Shown in pieces: positions 27,401-38,523 of a stretch of 64,000 bases of DNA; within the stretch, counting starts at the first letter, position 1; every line of letters starts with the position of its first letter. The notes under the pieces are model-generated. The model made no database searches. It was not told the origin of the DNA and worked only from the letters and a program-made list of their open reading frames with translations. The position numbers were made by a program, and so were the translations under genes. Source of the DNA: Echinococcus granulosus (taxonomy: Eukaryota; Platyhelminthes; Cestoda; Cyclophyllidea; Taeniidae); assembly GCF_000524195.1 (NCBI RefSeq), contig NW_020170383.1, forward strand, positions 2,664,692 to 2,728,691, read 5' to 3'.

Positions 27401-30400
27401 TTAAGCCAGTTCCCCGATGCACAGCAGATTGAGGAGCAGCGGCGGCTGGAAGTGATGAAACTCCTCGAACAGAATGTTTTCATTTCATTCGCCGTACTCT
27501 ACGTCGTCGTGCATTGCATCTTCATTTTCATTCTCTACTTTGATGTATGTGCAATTTTAAATTAAAATAATAGGGTAGAAACATCATTTGCATTCCAAAA
27601 ACATTGACAAAAGTGCTTCTTATGGTAGAGGATAACTGTCTACCCACTTGTGCTCCTTGCAGTTTTTCGCTATTTATGAAGGAAAATCGGATTTTCGTTT
27701 TTCCTTTATCCAAGAGGAGGAAAAGTAATTGTTACTACTTTATCTTGTTACCAGAACCATTAAGCTTCTTCACCAGTCGCTTTTTAAGGAATTAAATTTT
27801 TTCTACACATCCTTTTATTCTGACTCTTTATTGGAAGTACCGAAGCTCTTTTAAGAGCAAAAGAATTTGCTTTTGTATTTCTCAATAAAATTGCTACTTT
27901 TCTTTCCTTGGTCTGTGTTTTACTTAAGAAACACCTCTTTTGACAACACTATAACTTCATTTTACATTTCAAAACGGTTTTGATTCCCCTATTTGAGTAA
28001 AAAGCACTTTGGAGTTTGAGTTACCGATATACTTGTGTCCGTTTAGCAAAAAGCGAAGTCAAATAAAAAATTTCTGTGTATTCTTCAAAAACTTCTTCTT
28101 GTTCCTTTTTTAACGCCCTTTCTTTAAAGGGGTAATCTTTCAATTAGTCGCCTTTAATGTCATACTTTCCAAGAGTATAAGAGGACAGACATGGGTAATC
28201 ACAAGCTAAATGATTGCCACAAATGTCTATTACCAAAATATCCTTATCTTTTCTATGCGTTTTTTGAAAATGTATGTACAGAGAGAAAACATTAACGCAG
28301 GTTTCTACATCTAGCATTCCCTAAAAAAATAAAATAAGCATCCTTCGTGATTAAACAGTGTCTGTGAGTATTCTTCCATGATATCAATCCTATTTGTTAC
28401 AACTGTCAACTTTCAATGCAACATTTTAAGTTCCATTTAGAATTTGCGAATCAGTTTTATAGAATGGACTACGTTGACTCAATGTAGGGGTTTTTTAAAA
28501 ACGAGGGCACTTAGATTTTTCTTTATAATACTTTGAAAATCACTTAGAATTATCGCAAGGAGAAATTGTAAACTACTGATGGTTTGCTTGCACCACCCGT
28601 TCACCCTTAAAAGTGAATATTTGTTGCAGCGAAAGGGCGAGATTTAATGCAGATAAATGGACGAAGCTCGTGCCATAATTTTTGTGTTAACGCTACAATC
28701 TATCAAAAGTGATGTGGCTCAATCGTAGCGTCGGGTAGACGTGTAAGTTTGGCCTGTCCTTATTTGATCCAGCTGGAGCAACATATTGTAGAGTAAAGAG
28801 TATGAAAAAACAGCATAGAACGCAACTAAGAAGTTGATGATTATATTGGTAGTTTTTATTTAGCCATGATAGTCAGCATAAACAATGATACTGAATGTGA
28901 ATTTTCAGTTTGTTTGTAAGCTGTGACGAATTTGTGGATAAACTGACGCTTAGAAATTAACACCATCCACTTTAAATGTTCTGCCTCCATCCGTCGCAAC
29001 TTCATTGGCCAAAGCTACGGTGTGCACAGCTCCACTAGTGGTCAATGCCGCCTCAGTTTTGCTTTTTTATTTTCTTACTTCCCTAAGCTTATTTTAATGT
29101 GTAGTCGGGGAAGTAAAAACCTCGCACAAGTGCCAATATATCCTTGAACGTATTTAATCTGTTAAAATAGTGAGACAAGTTATATTTGAGCTATTTGATG
29201 GGGAGATATAATGGATAATGAATGGATGTCGAAACCACTCTTTTTACTACTTCAGTGATATGGTGCTTAGAGATAGATTGAAGAAGTTAGACACTATTAG
29301 CAAAATTTTTTGTTCAATGTCATTGTTTGAGCACAGGAACTGCAAACGACGGGTTAACTTTGGATCATATATGTATTGACAGGATATGGTCATACTTGAA
29401 ACTTAACCACTATCATCTACCTTTGAGGTGCATATGCAAGTATCCATCCTATCCACTCCCCATTTCTCCATTAGGTGATTTAATTTTAGCTCGACATCAT
29501 AAAACTCGGCTTGATATTGCCCAGATTAATGAATAACTGCTGAAGTAATTTGAATGCGTCCTAAAACACCACAAACCCATCCCATTTTTACTTAACTCTC
29601 ATTTATCTTCCACAATTTAATAAAACTATGAATTTTCGATTTGGCCCCTTCTTAGTTAATTGCTTCTCTTCTTCTGCTCTTATTCAATGACTCTTTGTTA
29701 CATCTTTGTAGGCTAGCAAGAGAAGAAGAGAGATGTGTAAAAAGGACAAAGAGTATCGGGTGAGTAATGCGAAAATAGACGTATTTCCTTATATTGTGAA
29801 CGAAAATGTTTGCTTAACAGATAGTATTTTTATCGCATTTTAGTTCCACTTATGGAAACTGTGCAAATAGCTACAAAAATCTACACTTTTTTAGCTTCTC
29901 TTTAGTTCCAGGCTTATTACACATGAAGCACTGGTTTGGTGATGAGGAAAGATTGAGTCAATGTAATCATTATAAGTTTTCCTATGCTAGGACACCCTCA
30001 ATACACGTAATAATCGGAGTATTCATCAGGCATATCATGTAGGTGCAAAGGTGTTTATGATGTGTTTTCTATTTTCCAAATAACTTAGTTGTTATGCTTA
30101 TGATCCATTTACCAAATGAGCGATAACATTGCTTGATGGCTTGCATCTATGGGCTTTTTTAGCATATGTTTAGATATTTTGCATTTATTTTGTTTGCTTT
30201 TTCTAAAAATTCATCATTCAAATGAGCTGCTAACTTTATTTTTCTTCTTTTCCTATCCCTACCCCACAAAACCAAACAATTAAATGTCCCTCATTGTTCC
30301 AATTTGTCGTTGTGTTACTGGTGTGCCGTCTTTATCACTACTTTTTGTCCTCATACCAGCAATTTCTGCAGAAGAATCTTCAATGGTTGGAGTGTCAAAA

Positions 30401-30485
30401 GAATCGAGATAGTAGAGTCAACATAGAGACACGTGAAGATACGATTTTCAACACAAACGCGAATAGGATAACAAAAACACCTTAA
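12462..30485 (+). CDS. Pentameric ligand-gated ion channel subunit lacking the Cys-loop cysteines, eleven exons
   Basis: Channel subunit of the Cys-loop receptor superfamily. Exons: 12462-13034, 15060-15662, 16811-16939, 19190-19387, 21112-21219, 21970-22119, 22983-23138, 25026-25326, 27270-27544, 29712-29759 and 30360-30485. Ten GT-AG introns, nine of them phase 0 and one (eighth) phase 1, give 888 aa. Residues 1-392 are low-complexity and His/Ser/Pro-rich with no signal peptide. The binding domain begins near 393 with FLKIGEIDTLKEFYQAD (GEID 405-408), then RYWNPLCYIDN, FPLDVQ (496-501) and a pre-M1 RRPGYFYWN. The Cys-loop positions around FPLD are E489 and L503. M1 is about 578-600, M2 about 606-630 (9' Leu617, -2' Glu606), M3 about 640-665, then a long M3-M4 loop and M4 near 808-831. 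A basic tail of about 57 aa follows. The ATG has an in-frame TGA at 12435. The family assignment is firm; ligand and ion selectivity are unknown. An alternative end reads through the ninth exon to a stop at 27565. I see no other gene in the introns. Confidence 0.88.
25510..25542. repeat. Short (TA)n-rich microsatellite
   Basis: An uninterrupted run of alternating A and T from 25510, then a mixed TA/CATA stretch. It lies in the eighth intron of the channel gene. Confidence 0.7.
27884..27889 (+). terminator. Possible internal polyadenylation signal (AATAAA)
   Basis: AATAAA about 320 nt beyond the stop at 27565 that is reached if the ninth channel exon is not spliced. It could serve a short isoform ending just after M4. 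Weak evidence, because the hexamer is common in AT-rich DNA. Confidence 0.25.
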
Positions 30486-30697
30486 GTACGTATGGTACAA
30501 GTCGAATGAAAGCCATTTGACAGTTCCAGATAACCATTAAAAAGAAGTGAAGTGACACTTTAGTTGTAACTGAATTATGAACTAATCGAGAATCCATTGA
30601 TTAGCTACCAGTGAAAGGATATTTCAAAAGTATAGTTGGATAGAATTCTGAATTTTTCCAATTTTTGGAGTTTTAACGTGAGTCGTAACCGTGTATA

Positions 30698-30703
30698 AAT
30701 AAA
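30698..30703 (+). terminator. Polyadenylation signal candidate for the channel gene
   Basis: AATAAA 213 nt after the TAA at 30483-30485 that closes the eleventh exon. Position and strand suit a 3' UTR end for the full-length transcript; no transcript data support it. Confidence 0.4.
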
Positions 30704-32461
30704 TCTTTTATTTTACGTCGGGTTGAAGGACTTGCGACCCTTTGGGAGAGAAATTTAACGCCTAACTGTAACAAGTAGCCTTGTTTGTACAATGTAATTG
30801 TTGTCAATTCCATTTGACGAAATTCGCAACTCCATCTTAACCTGACTGACTTCTACGTTTTAGTCTAAAGTTGCCGTTTCTGGTGGCAAGCCCCCAGGAG
30901 GCCATCCCCTCTACAGGTCATACTCTTAGCCCCTTATCATCCCCTTTCTATGCTCCTTTGTTTACCTGCTTGACTCTGCGAGCAGTTGCATGAAATAAGC
31001 TAAAGCTTTTGACTTGCGGTATTCACCAAGGGGGCCTTTTGACTCTGTTTTGTATGCCGATCCGAGAAAAAATGCAATTTATATGGTCCGGCTTGAGCTC
31101 TGTTTTTGGTTTTGGGGGGTCATTTTGAACTTGGCCATGCACTAGTGCTGCTTTATAAATCTTTACTCATGAACATGATAACTTTATGAATAAATGATTG
31201 TCCGAAATCCGTTGTCTACTAAATTGACTTTGAAATACTCGGTTATTGCCTTAACGGCAAATAAATCCTGACCATACATTGAAAATGTTCTATTCTTTTA
31301 TGCCAAAGACGGAAATGTTTCCTGTCTGCTTTTCTCATTATGTATCGTATACAATTGTGCCTCTTCCATTAACTCTCTGTTAAAACATTGGAGTTAAAAA
31401 AGGCACCCGTTCTACTTCTTTCGCAAAAACACTGCATTATTAATGCGAAGTTACTACATGTGCATACAAATGCATAAGTCCACTATGGTACTCTAAACTT
31501 ATCTTACAAAACACGTTAAGTTGCTATTTGCGTTGCTCTATGGATGGAAAAAAAGATTTCACTACGTGTATCATCTTTGTCTTTTTATTAAGTTACTAGG
31601 TCTTTTCAAAACGGCTGGACTAACGAAAATAGTTTGTTCCGTCATCATTTCGAGTCATCCGAATGCTAGCTTTAAATTTTTAACTATCTGCTGCACATTT
31701 GACGATTTGGCTTTGAATTTCTTCCCGATACCTTTGAGTCACGGTGCAAGGCCCCAGGTTTAAATCCCATATTTGGTTTGAGTAAGAATTTTTAATGCGA
31801 ATAACAATAATTGCTACTATTCGCTTAGTGTTTTCAAAACTTTGCTTATTAATCAGTTCGGATTAGGATACTTGAGGTTTAGGATGCCATAATCTAAGAA
31901 GCTGATACGAAGTTTGTTCTTTCAATAACATTATTGAAGATGTTCAGAACTTTGCATGCTTATAAAATGTTACAATACCATGGTTATTTGAAATCGTGTT
32001 GTAAAAGCCAGTTAAATAGACAATTTCCAAGGTGTGATTTCCTCCCCTTCCTTCCTAAGCAAGGAGATTTTCCAGTTGTTGAAGGCAGCATAAATCCATT
32101 AAGGAATCATTTTGATTAATAATCATAATCCAGTACTACAATTAATGCCTCATTTAATTGACATTTATCTTAGACTGTCTTATACCTTCCAAGTTCGTTC
32201 AATGTGACATTTATAGGCACTTGGCTTGACATTATTACAACGAGGTCATACCTAGCATTGAGTTTATTTTTTGCAGATCCCAATGGGTAAATTATTTCTC
32301 CTGCTGCTTTTAATACCAAGCTCGACTTGTCATCAGCTGTAAAGCTTATTACATCGTTGATATGTTCGTTAATTCCTAAATGCTAATGTTGATTGTTCAT
32401 ATTTTACTATTCGAAAAAATTATTTGCAAACAATTTATGGTCTAACGTAGAATATAATCTC

Positions 32462-32467
32462 TTTATT
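32462..32467 (-). terminator. Polyadenylation signal candidate for the coiled-coil gene
   Basis: TTTATT on the plus strand reads AATAAA on the minus strand, about 320 nt beyond the stop of the 644-aa frame. A second one lies at 32263-32268. Neither can be preferred from sequence alone. Confidence 0.3.
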
Positions 32468-32784
32468 CGTTGGTCTTTTAATTGAGCTTCCTCTTTTAGT
32501 GCTACCTTAAAAGCCTAAATAAGCAAGAGAACTTCCCGAGCATTTTTTGCATTCAGAGTTATTCCGTAATAATGGCGGCCTAAATGCTGCCTCTCTGTTT
32601 GAATGCTTTGATTTTGTTGAAACAGATGGGAGAAGAGTGACTAGGATAGAGTTTGAAGGGATATTAAAATTACAACCTTGGGCAAAAATCTACTTATTGA
32701 GACAGTCAGTTCAAACAAACCCATAATGCGCATGTTTAAATAGGCATCTGTATATTCCTAAGTGCAAAACGATAGCTGTTGTGC

Positions 32785-34719
32785 TTAAAGAACAGGTAGA
32801 ACGGAGTTTTCCGTACTAGATAGATTATCTGACCCTGAACTGGTCAGGTAGTTGGCCAGATCGTTTTGACGACTGCGGTTCCTTGACTTCGATCGACGAC
32901 TTTTGCGTTCGCCAGAACCTCCGTTCAACTCCAGCATATCTTCGTCCTTCAATGAGTTCTGCTGAAACTCTGAAACTGGATCCTTTGGTCTCCTTTCCCG
33001 CTGCTTCTTACGTCTTCGGTCCTCGGATCCTTCCAGACCCTCTCGCCGTTTTAACCCTTCCGCTACTACTACACTTGAATCTGATCTTCTACGACCAGTC
33101 AGGGATGAGAAGGTAGCCAGAACTGAGTCACCTCTTTCTAAGTGTTCAGATTTGACAAGACCTCCGCTACTTGAGCTATCCTCACTATCTCTCGCACGAA
33201 GTCTACTTAAATCTAATAAACCTCGAGTTCGATCCAGGAGACGAGTTTTCAGCGAAATTCTTCCCATGGCTCCTTTTCCCCTGTCCTTGGGAGAGAAGAG
33301 TTCACTTTGGGGTCGAGTATGCTCACTTTCAGTGTCACAGAGGGGTCTGTATACACCCCCGGGTGACCGATTTTGAGCCATTCGGCTAAGGCTGTTTCCT
33401 TCCTCTCCACTACTCAGAGTTCTGACCTTAGCACTAGTCAGCCCATGCCGTGACTCGCCCCTCCTCCTCGGTGTTCGATGCTCAATACTTCGTGCTCTTC
33501 GAGAAACTTCTCGTCTCCTTAAACTTTTGGGATGTTTCTTCACAGTTTCATTACTTTTTTTCGTTTTATTATGCTTCTTGGGTAAATTGGAGACAGACTC
33601 TATTTTATCGGCACTAGCAACTCTGTAATTGTTGGTAGTCGTTGTATCGACAGTGGATGTGTTCATCTGCGCCTCTGGTTTGATATGGTTTGTTGTTTGC
33701 ATATTTGTGGGATTGACGGATTTTCGTGGTAGTGTTCCCGACTTTATTCCACGTTCTGCATATTCAGCAAAATTCTGACTTTCCACAAAGTTGGGATTTA
33801 TTTTCACAAGACTACCCACTAGCTTATCGTTTTCTTCCTCCAATGCATCCATGTTGACTTTGGCAGCGTGAATGTCACGCAGAATTTTGTCCTTCATCTT
33901 CTGTTGTTCATCAGTTCTTTCGTGGAATCGTGTCTCCAATGACTTTTGAAGGTCTACTTTTGATTGAAGGAAGCGCACAGACTCTGATAGAATGTGATAA
34001 ATCTGTTGCGTTCTTGTGTAGATCTCCTTCAATCGATCGGAAATGTCTGAAGCTTTGCGAAGGAGCTCAAACTCTGGCCTTTCAGACCAAAAGAAGACAC
34101 GCTCTAGTAGCCCTATGTTTTCCGTTACAATAGGCATGCAGTAATTGCACACCTGCCCCAGGACAATGCTGAAATGCAGTTGAAGGTAAAATAAATCTCG
34201 ATAGTAATCCAAAAGCGGTTTCACTTTGTTTCGAACTTCTTTGTGAATCTCGTCAAGAGCTAGAGCAATGTTGTCAATAAGATGGACTTTAGATCTACCA
34301 CCATCACCGGCACACATATCGGAACTGGCCCTGCGTTGAACAAGCATTTGCTTACGGGTCTGTGGAGCTCTAACCATGGCCAACTGCCGAGCTGTCAGGT
34401 TATTTTCCACACCGTTAAAGCCGTGGTTGACCAGCTGTTGGGCCAGATTCGCATTATGCTTTATTCGATCCTCTAACCTATTCTCCGCTTCATATAGTTC
34501 CATTTTTAACTCTTCTATTTCATCCTCACTGGCCTGTAGTTGTTCTTGCACAAAATCCTTTGTTATAAGACTTTTCTGCTCATCAACAAGTCGGCGGTAC
34601 TCCTCCAGCTGACGATAACAAACTATGAAAATATCCTTTGTTTGAAGGATCAAACGTAAATCGCCTTGAATTTTTGGAGGATAGGTTGGGAGCTTATCCG
34701 TTATTATAGGTAAATCCAT
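32785..34719 (-). CDS. Unrecognised intronless coiled-coil protein, 644 aa
   Basis: A single uninterrupted minus-strand frame of 644 codons, preceded in frame by TAA (34740-34738), so the ATG at 34719 is a sound start. I do not recognise the family. Residues about 35-110 form a charged coiled coil (heptad-like Leu spacing around QLQASEDEIEELKMEL). Residues 145-290 look helical and are the most hydrophobic part, including LLDYYRDLFYLQLHFSIVLG. A second coiled coil follows at about 285-335. The last 300 residues are disordered and rich in Ser, Arg and Lys, with several basic clusters (for example KSLRRREVSRRARS) that could act as nuclear localisation signals. No catalytic motif, signal peptide or clear membrane segment is visible. 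It is transcribed away from the KMT2 gene and toward the channel gene. A scaffold, cytoskeletal or nuclear role is possible but not shown. Confidence 0.8.
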   Translation of the reverse strand: MDLPIITDKLPTYPPKIQGDLRLILQTKDIFIVCYRQLEEYRRLVDEQKSLITKDFVQEQLQASEDEIEELKMELYEAENRLEDRIKHNANLAQQLVNHGFNGVENNLTARQLAMVRAPQTRKQMLVQRRASSDMCAGDGGRSKVHLIDNIALALDEIHKEVRNKVKPLLDYYRDLFYLQLHFSIVLGQVCNYCMPIVTENIGLLERVFFWSERPEFELLRKASDISDRLKEIYTRTQQIYHILSESVRFLQSKVDLQKSLETRFHERTDEQQKMKDKILRDIHAAKVNMDALEEENDKLVGSLVKINPNFVESQNFAEYAERGIKSGTLPRKSVNPTNMQTTNHIKPEAQMNTSTVDTTTTNNYRVASADKIESVSNLPKKHNKTKKSNETVKKHPKSLRRREVSRRARSIEHRTPRRRGESRHGLTSAKVRTLSSGEEGNSLSRMAQNRSPGGVYRPLCDTESEHTRPQSELFSPKDRGKGAMGRISLKTRLLDRTRGLLDLSRLRARDSEDSSSSGGLVKSEHLERGDSVLATFSSLTGRRRSDSSVVVAEGLKRREGLEGSEDRRRKKQRERRPKDPVSEFQQNSLKDEDMLELNGGSGERKSRRSKSRNRSRQNDLANYLTSSGSDNLSSTENSVLPVL

Positions 34720-36893
34720 TCCGTCAGCTCTCGAATTTTATAGAAATGGGTGTAAATTGTGTCAAACGATTTCTTCTCAAAGCAACTCAGTTTGGGTGGA
34801 GACAGCACATGTGTGATTCAAACTTTCCTTCTTCCAGTCTGGATCGATGTAGCATCGCGCAGATCAGCTGTACTGGGGATTGTGGTGCCGCTTGCATTTA
34901 TCCCCACCTCTTTTCTATAGTGCGAGTTGCATCTAGCCTCCCCCAATGCAGGCGAAAATATCGGTTTAAAGTAAAAATTTAGGGCTCTGACAAATTTGTC
35001 ATTCCACCCTTTTATATCCCGTGTTGGAATGGAAGCATATTGCACTCTTATTTATCAGTAATTTAACTTGACAGCAGAAAATTCCATTGCCATTTTGTTT
35101 CTTTCCGTGTAAATCAAAGGGATTCACAGTAAATTATGCCAATAGAGCCACTCTGGTGCATCATTTTTCTGTCCTTTGTTTATTTAAACATACCCTACAT
35201 GCTAATCTATGTTCCGAAAAATCGTTAGTTGGGTGTCAATCTCTAATTCCAAAGTGGTTTTGAGTATGTTCGATGTGATTCGAAAGTGGTCGGTGATCAT
35301 ATTAGGTCCAGCTTTATCTGTTAGCGGATGTTCAAAAATTGTCAAAAATTATAATTCATGCAAGGATGCCAGTGAATTACAAACAAGGCCCTAAATAAAG
35401 TTTTGCTTTGAATTCTTATTTTTTAGCATTTTTTACTATTTCATGGCAGGTTAGAATTGTTCCTTATACCGCGTTTGATGGAAGCTGTGTTGATTAGTAG
35501 AGACAACATCATAATTGTTGATCGGTTGAGTAAATCTAAATCTAAGTGGCATCTACTTGTGTTGCATAAATGCATAAAATTTCTCTGCCCTAAGTAACGG
35601 CTGCCTGTAATTACTTCACCCGCTCTGTTCTCCTTATTTGCCATAAAGTCGTGAACGCTGCAAAAAAGGTGGTCTTAATGCACTCGACGGTAGAAAAGAG
35701 TTGTATGCGTTGTGTGTCCACGACTTCACTTTTCCCTGAAACATAGATTACCCCATTCCTATAGTTATGAAAAAGTGAAATAATAGTTGATTAAAATTAG
35801 GGCCAAGGCCTTTGAGACACAGGCCGTATTAATCTACCATATACCGGGAGGATGGGAAAATTTGCAGCTAATTTTGTAAAGCTGGAACTCATTAGTCCTA
35901 GCCTATAAAATACAACTAATAGACCATTTTAAGACATCTAAAACAAACAAAACAGAAAATGAAACAGCACCTTGAAACATCTATTTGTCTTCTAGTGTTT
36001 CAGACGATCCTAAAAGATCTATGCATATTTCACTCCTTTAAAATCAAATTTTGCCATAAAATTGTCCAACTACGATTGACAATGCTGAATGAATAAACAA
36101 ATGTCAATTGCACGCACAAGTCATCTTATTCCTCCAAATCAACTGTTTATCGAAATCTAACCATGCCCTTTGGGCATATAATGTGTGCTTGATATAATGA
36201 TTTTAATAGTAATATATCAAGGGCCATTAATTAAACATCGCACAGGTTACTGAATTAAGATTAAGCCGGAAAATATTTGGGCAGGACTTTTGAAATGCCT
36301 AGCGCTAGATGGCTTGTAGCGAAATCACCGATGGAACTATTTTCGGATGCATTTGCAATCACTTTCTAAAGGCGTTTAATCAAGATAACGTCTGTGACGT
36401 TGGGGGATAAATTAATGATGATGCCAATGACGAGGTATTGTGGTGCTGGTAATTCCCAGCTATTATTAGAGCTCTTAAATAATTGGTGCAGCGAGGATAC
36501 TGTGTTCTAGGCGTAAAACACTATAAACTGGCCAGTGTGGACCATATCCGTCATCAAAATAACGTGAAACTTAATGGTCATTGCCAATCAAAGAGCCTAT
36601 ACACACCACTTCAACAAAATTTATAGCGTCATCAACGGTATCAAGGTTAAAGACATCAAAAAATTCCCATATATTGTCTACATATTTGCAGCACTCCGAT
36701 TTTTCCCTAAAGTTGTGAGAAGTTCACGTGGTAGGGAAGACCATATATCGCCCATACATATTATGCACATATGTATGTGTCGTTCATAAAGTTGCAGTGT
36801 TAATAGTGTGGCTTGAAGGCCATACTGCAGTGGAGTAGTTAGACACACACATAGAGAAAATATCATGTCACCATAAAAATGCTCTCCTCTTTC

Positions 36894-36993
36894 NNNNNNN
36901 NNNNNNNNNNNNNNNNNNNNNNNNNNNNNNNNNNNNNNNNNNNNNNNNNNNNNNNNNNNNNNNNNNNNNNNNNNNNNNNNNNNNNNNNNNNNN
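36894..36993. other. Assembly gap (100 N)
   Basis: Exactly 100 consecutive N, a usual placeholder for a gap of unknown size. It sits just before the (CT)n and (ATCC)n arrays, which probably caused the break. Open frames across it are artefacts. Confidence 0.99.
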
Positions 36994-36999
36994 ACTCTC

Positions 37000-37002
<3 letters not shown>

Positions 37003-37037
<35 letters not shown>
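37003..37037. repeat. (CT)n microsatellite
   Basis: A pure CT dinucleotide run immediately right of the assembly gap. Confidence 0.95.
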
Positions 37038-37040
<3 letters not shown>

Positions 37041-37062
37041 TTGTTCTTATTCCAATGGCTCC

Positions 37063-37133
37063 TATCCATCCATCCATCCATCCATCCATCCATCCATCTA
37101 TCCATCCATCCATCTATCCATCCATCCATCCAT
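37063..37133. repeat. (ATCC)n microsatellite, tail of repeat copy 1
   Basis: Tandem ATCC units with two ATCT variants. It directly abuts the 280-bp repeat at 37134 and is the reverse complement of the (TGGA)n array that abuts the other copy. Confidence 0.95.
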
Positions 37134-37413
37134 CTGGATTCCACATCGCCAGTAGAGACGTGGACGAAGCATTACTTGTTCACGCAATTAACATTGGCAT
37201 ACAAGTGGCATAGGCAGCTCCATAACGGGCTTTTCTAAGTGGTTCAAGTCTAATAGCACTTCAGTTGATAGTAGTCTTCTCGAACCCAATCACGACAGAC
37301 GCCCTTCTCCAGCGACGTAAAGAGTTGATGTTCAGCCATAGAAGTCGAAATGCTTGTTGTTGTGATTAAGTTTGCTTGCCGCTTTTACAAATGTAACGCT
37401 TCGAGTCTTTCGC
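37134..37413 (-). mobile_element. 280-bp SINE-like repeat, copy 1 (inverted)
   Basis: The reverse complement of this segment matches 63576-63855 over all 280 bases in my reading, with no mismatch found. The tetranucleotide array lies at the same end in both copies, as expected for a retroposon with a simple-repeat tail. In element orientation there are motifs like a pol III A box (TGGCTGAA) and, 52 nt later, a B box (GGTTCGAGA). No coding frame spans it. A 5'-truncated LINE 3' end is an alternative. Confidence 0.6.
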
Positions 37414-38523
37414 GAATTAGCAATGAGGCCAAGTAGTGGTAAGGATGAACACTTATTTTCTAAAGCACAGAAGCGCTGTGAGTATACTAGGACGGCTCGA
37501 GGAGTACAGTAGGAGTACAATCCGTTGAGACTAAAATTGATATTTGTTTTTGAGGAGTAATAACTATTTTGTGCAAGTTTTACTAAATATTACTAGTGCT
37601 GGAAAAATGAGTTGCTGATTACAATGATTTTTTGTCTTACTCCCTGATATCTCCTAGAAGTGGATTCCATTTTCAGGTATTTAAAGGCTGTATTATCCAA
37701 TAATGCACGTTTGTTTAAAAGTACCAATAAGGTAAGAGGAAGTCAGCATATGCCATTACCATGACTGAGGGGACGTCATTGACCCCAGAGGAGGCAATGA
37801 ACTCTGACCCCTTATAACCCCGATTCTCTACACAAATCCACACCCTAGCCAAACAAATGTTCTTCTGCTTTGGTTAATTAGTCCAATTTAAGAGTATGAC
37901 CCCAGAAGTGGGGGAGAAAAACGTCGAATTCAAGATATAATTTTGAAATTGCAGTCCGTGCTGAATATGCTAACTTCCCTACGTTTCTATCAATGTAATG
38001 TACAGTTGTTGTGCAAATAATTTTAATAATGGTTACTTTTAAGTGAATACCCAAAATTTGCCCTCAGTATTTTAAATGTGCCATCGGATAAATCAAGTTC
38101 GATTTTTTGTGCGCAATTTTGTACTATATAAAATAATTTTGAATATAATTTTTGAATAATGAGCAATAATTACGTTTTATTGCGTACATGAAAGTATAAA
38201 GTGCTCAATTTTGTTTATCTTACTACCTAAGATTTATTTCCTACTTCAAACGCGAAACTTTTGTTTAATAGTCCTAAAATGATTTTATTGGGTGTGTTGC
38301 TTGTTTTCTTCTGAACGGATTTATTACCGAAGCATTTTGCCTCTATGTTGTGGTAACTTCTCATATTTTTGTCATATTCCCCAAATCGCTTTAAACACCA
38401 CTTTCTTATGTTCAAAGTCCTGTTATCCTATATTATTGGACCGCCAACACTTTTATTTTGTCGCATTTTAGGTCTGTGAAAATGTGTAGCTATGCCAGCT
38501 AACGGAATCGGAACTTATTTCTA

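Larger units (their letters stand above)
30486..32784. other. Intergenic region between convergent channel and coiled-coil genes
   Basis: About 2.3 kb holding the 3' ends of both flanking genes. Apart from the polyadenylation candidates I see no gene, RNA or repeat. Confidence 0.6.
34720..38523. other. Intergenic region between divergent coiled-coil and KMT2 genes
   Basis: About 3.8 kb that must carry both 5' ends. It contains an assembly gap, (CT)n and (ATCC)n arrays and one repeat copy, annotated separately. No additional coding sequence is supported. A splice-acceptor-like TTTTAG at 38467-38472 lies about 50 nt upstream of the KMT2 start and could receive a 5' UTR exon or a spliced leader. 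Confidence 0.55.

Noticed and set aside
36863..37238. Open frames of about 98 and 119 codons across the gap
   Set aside because: They are produced by the N run, (CT)n and (ATCC)n repeats (Arg-Glu, Ser-Leu, Ile-His-Pro-Ser and Met-Asp-Gly-Trp reading) and have no protein character.
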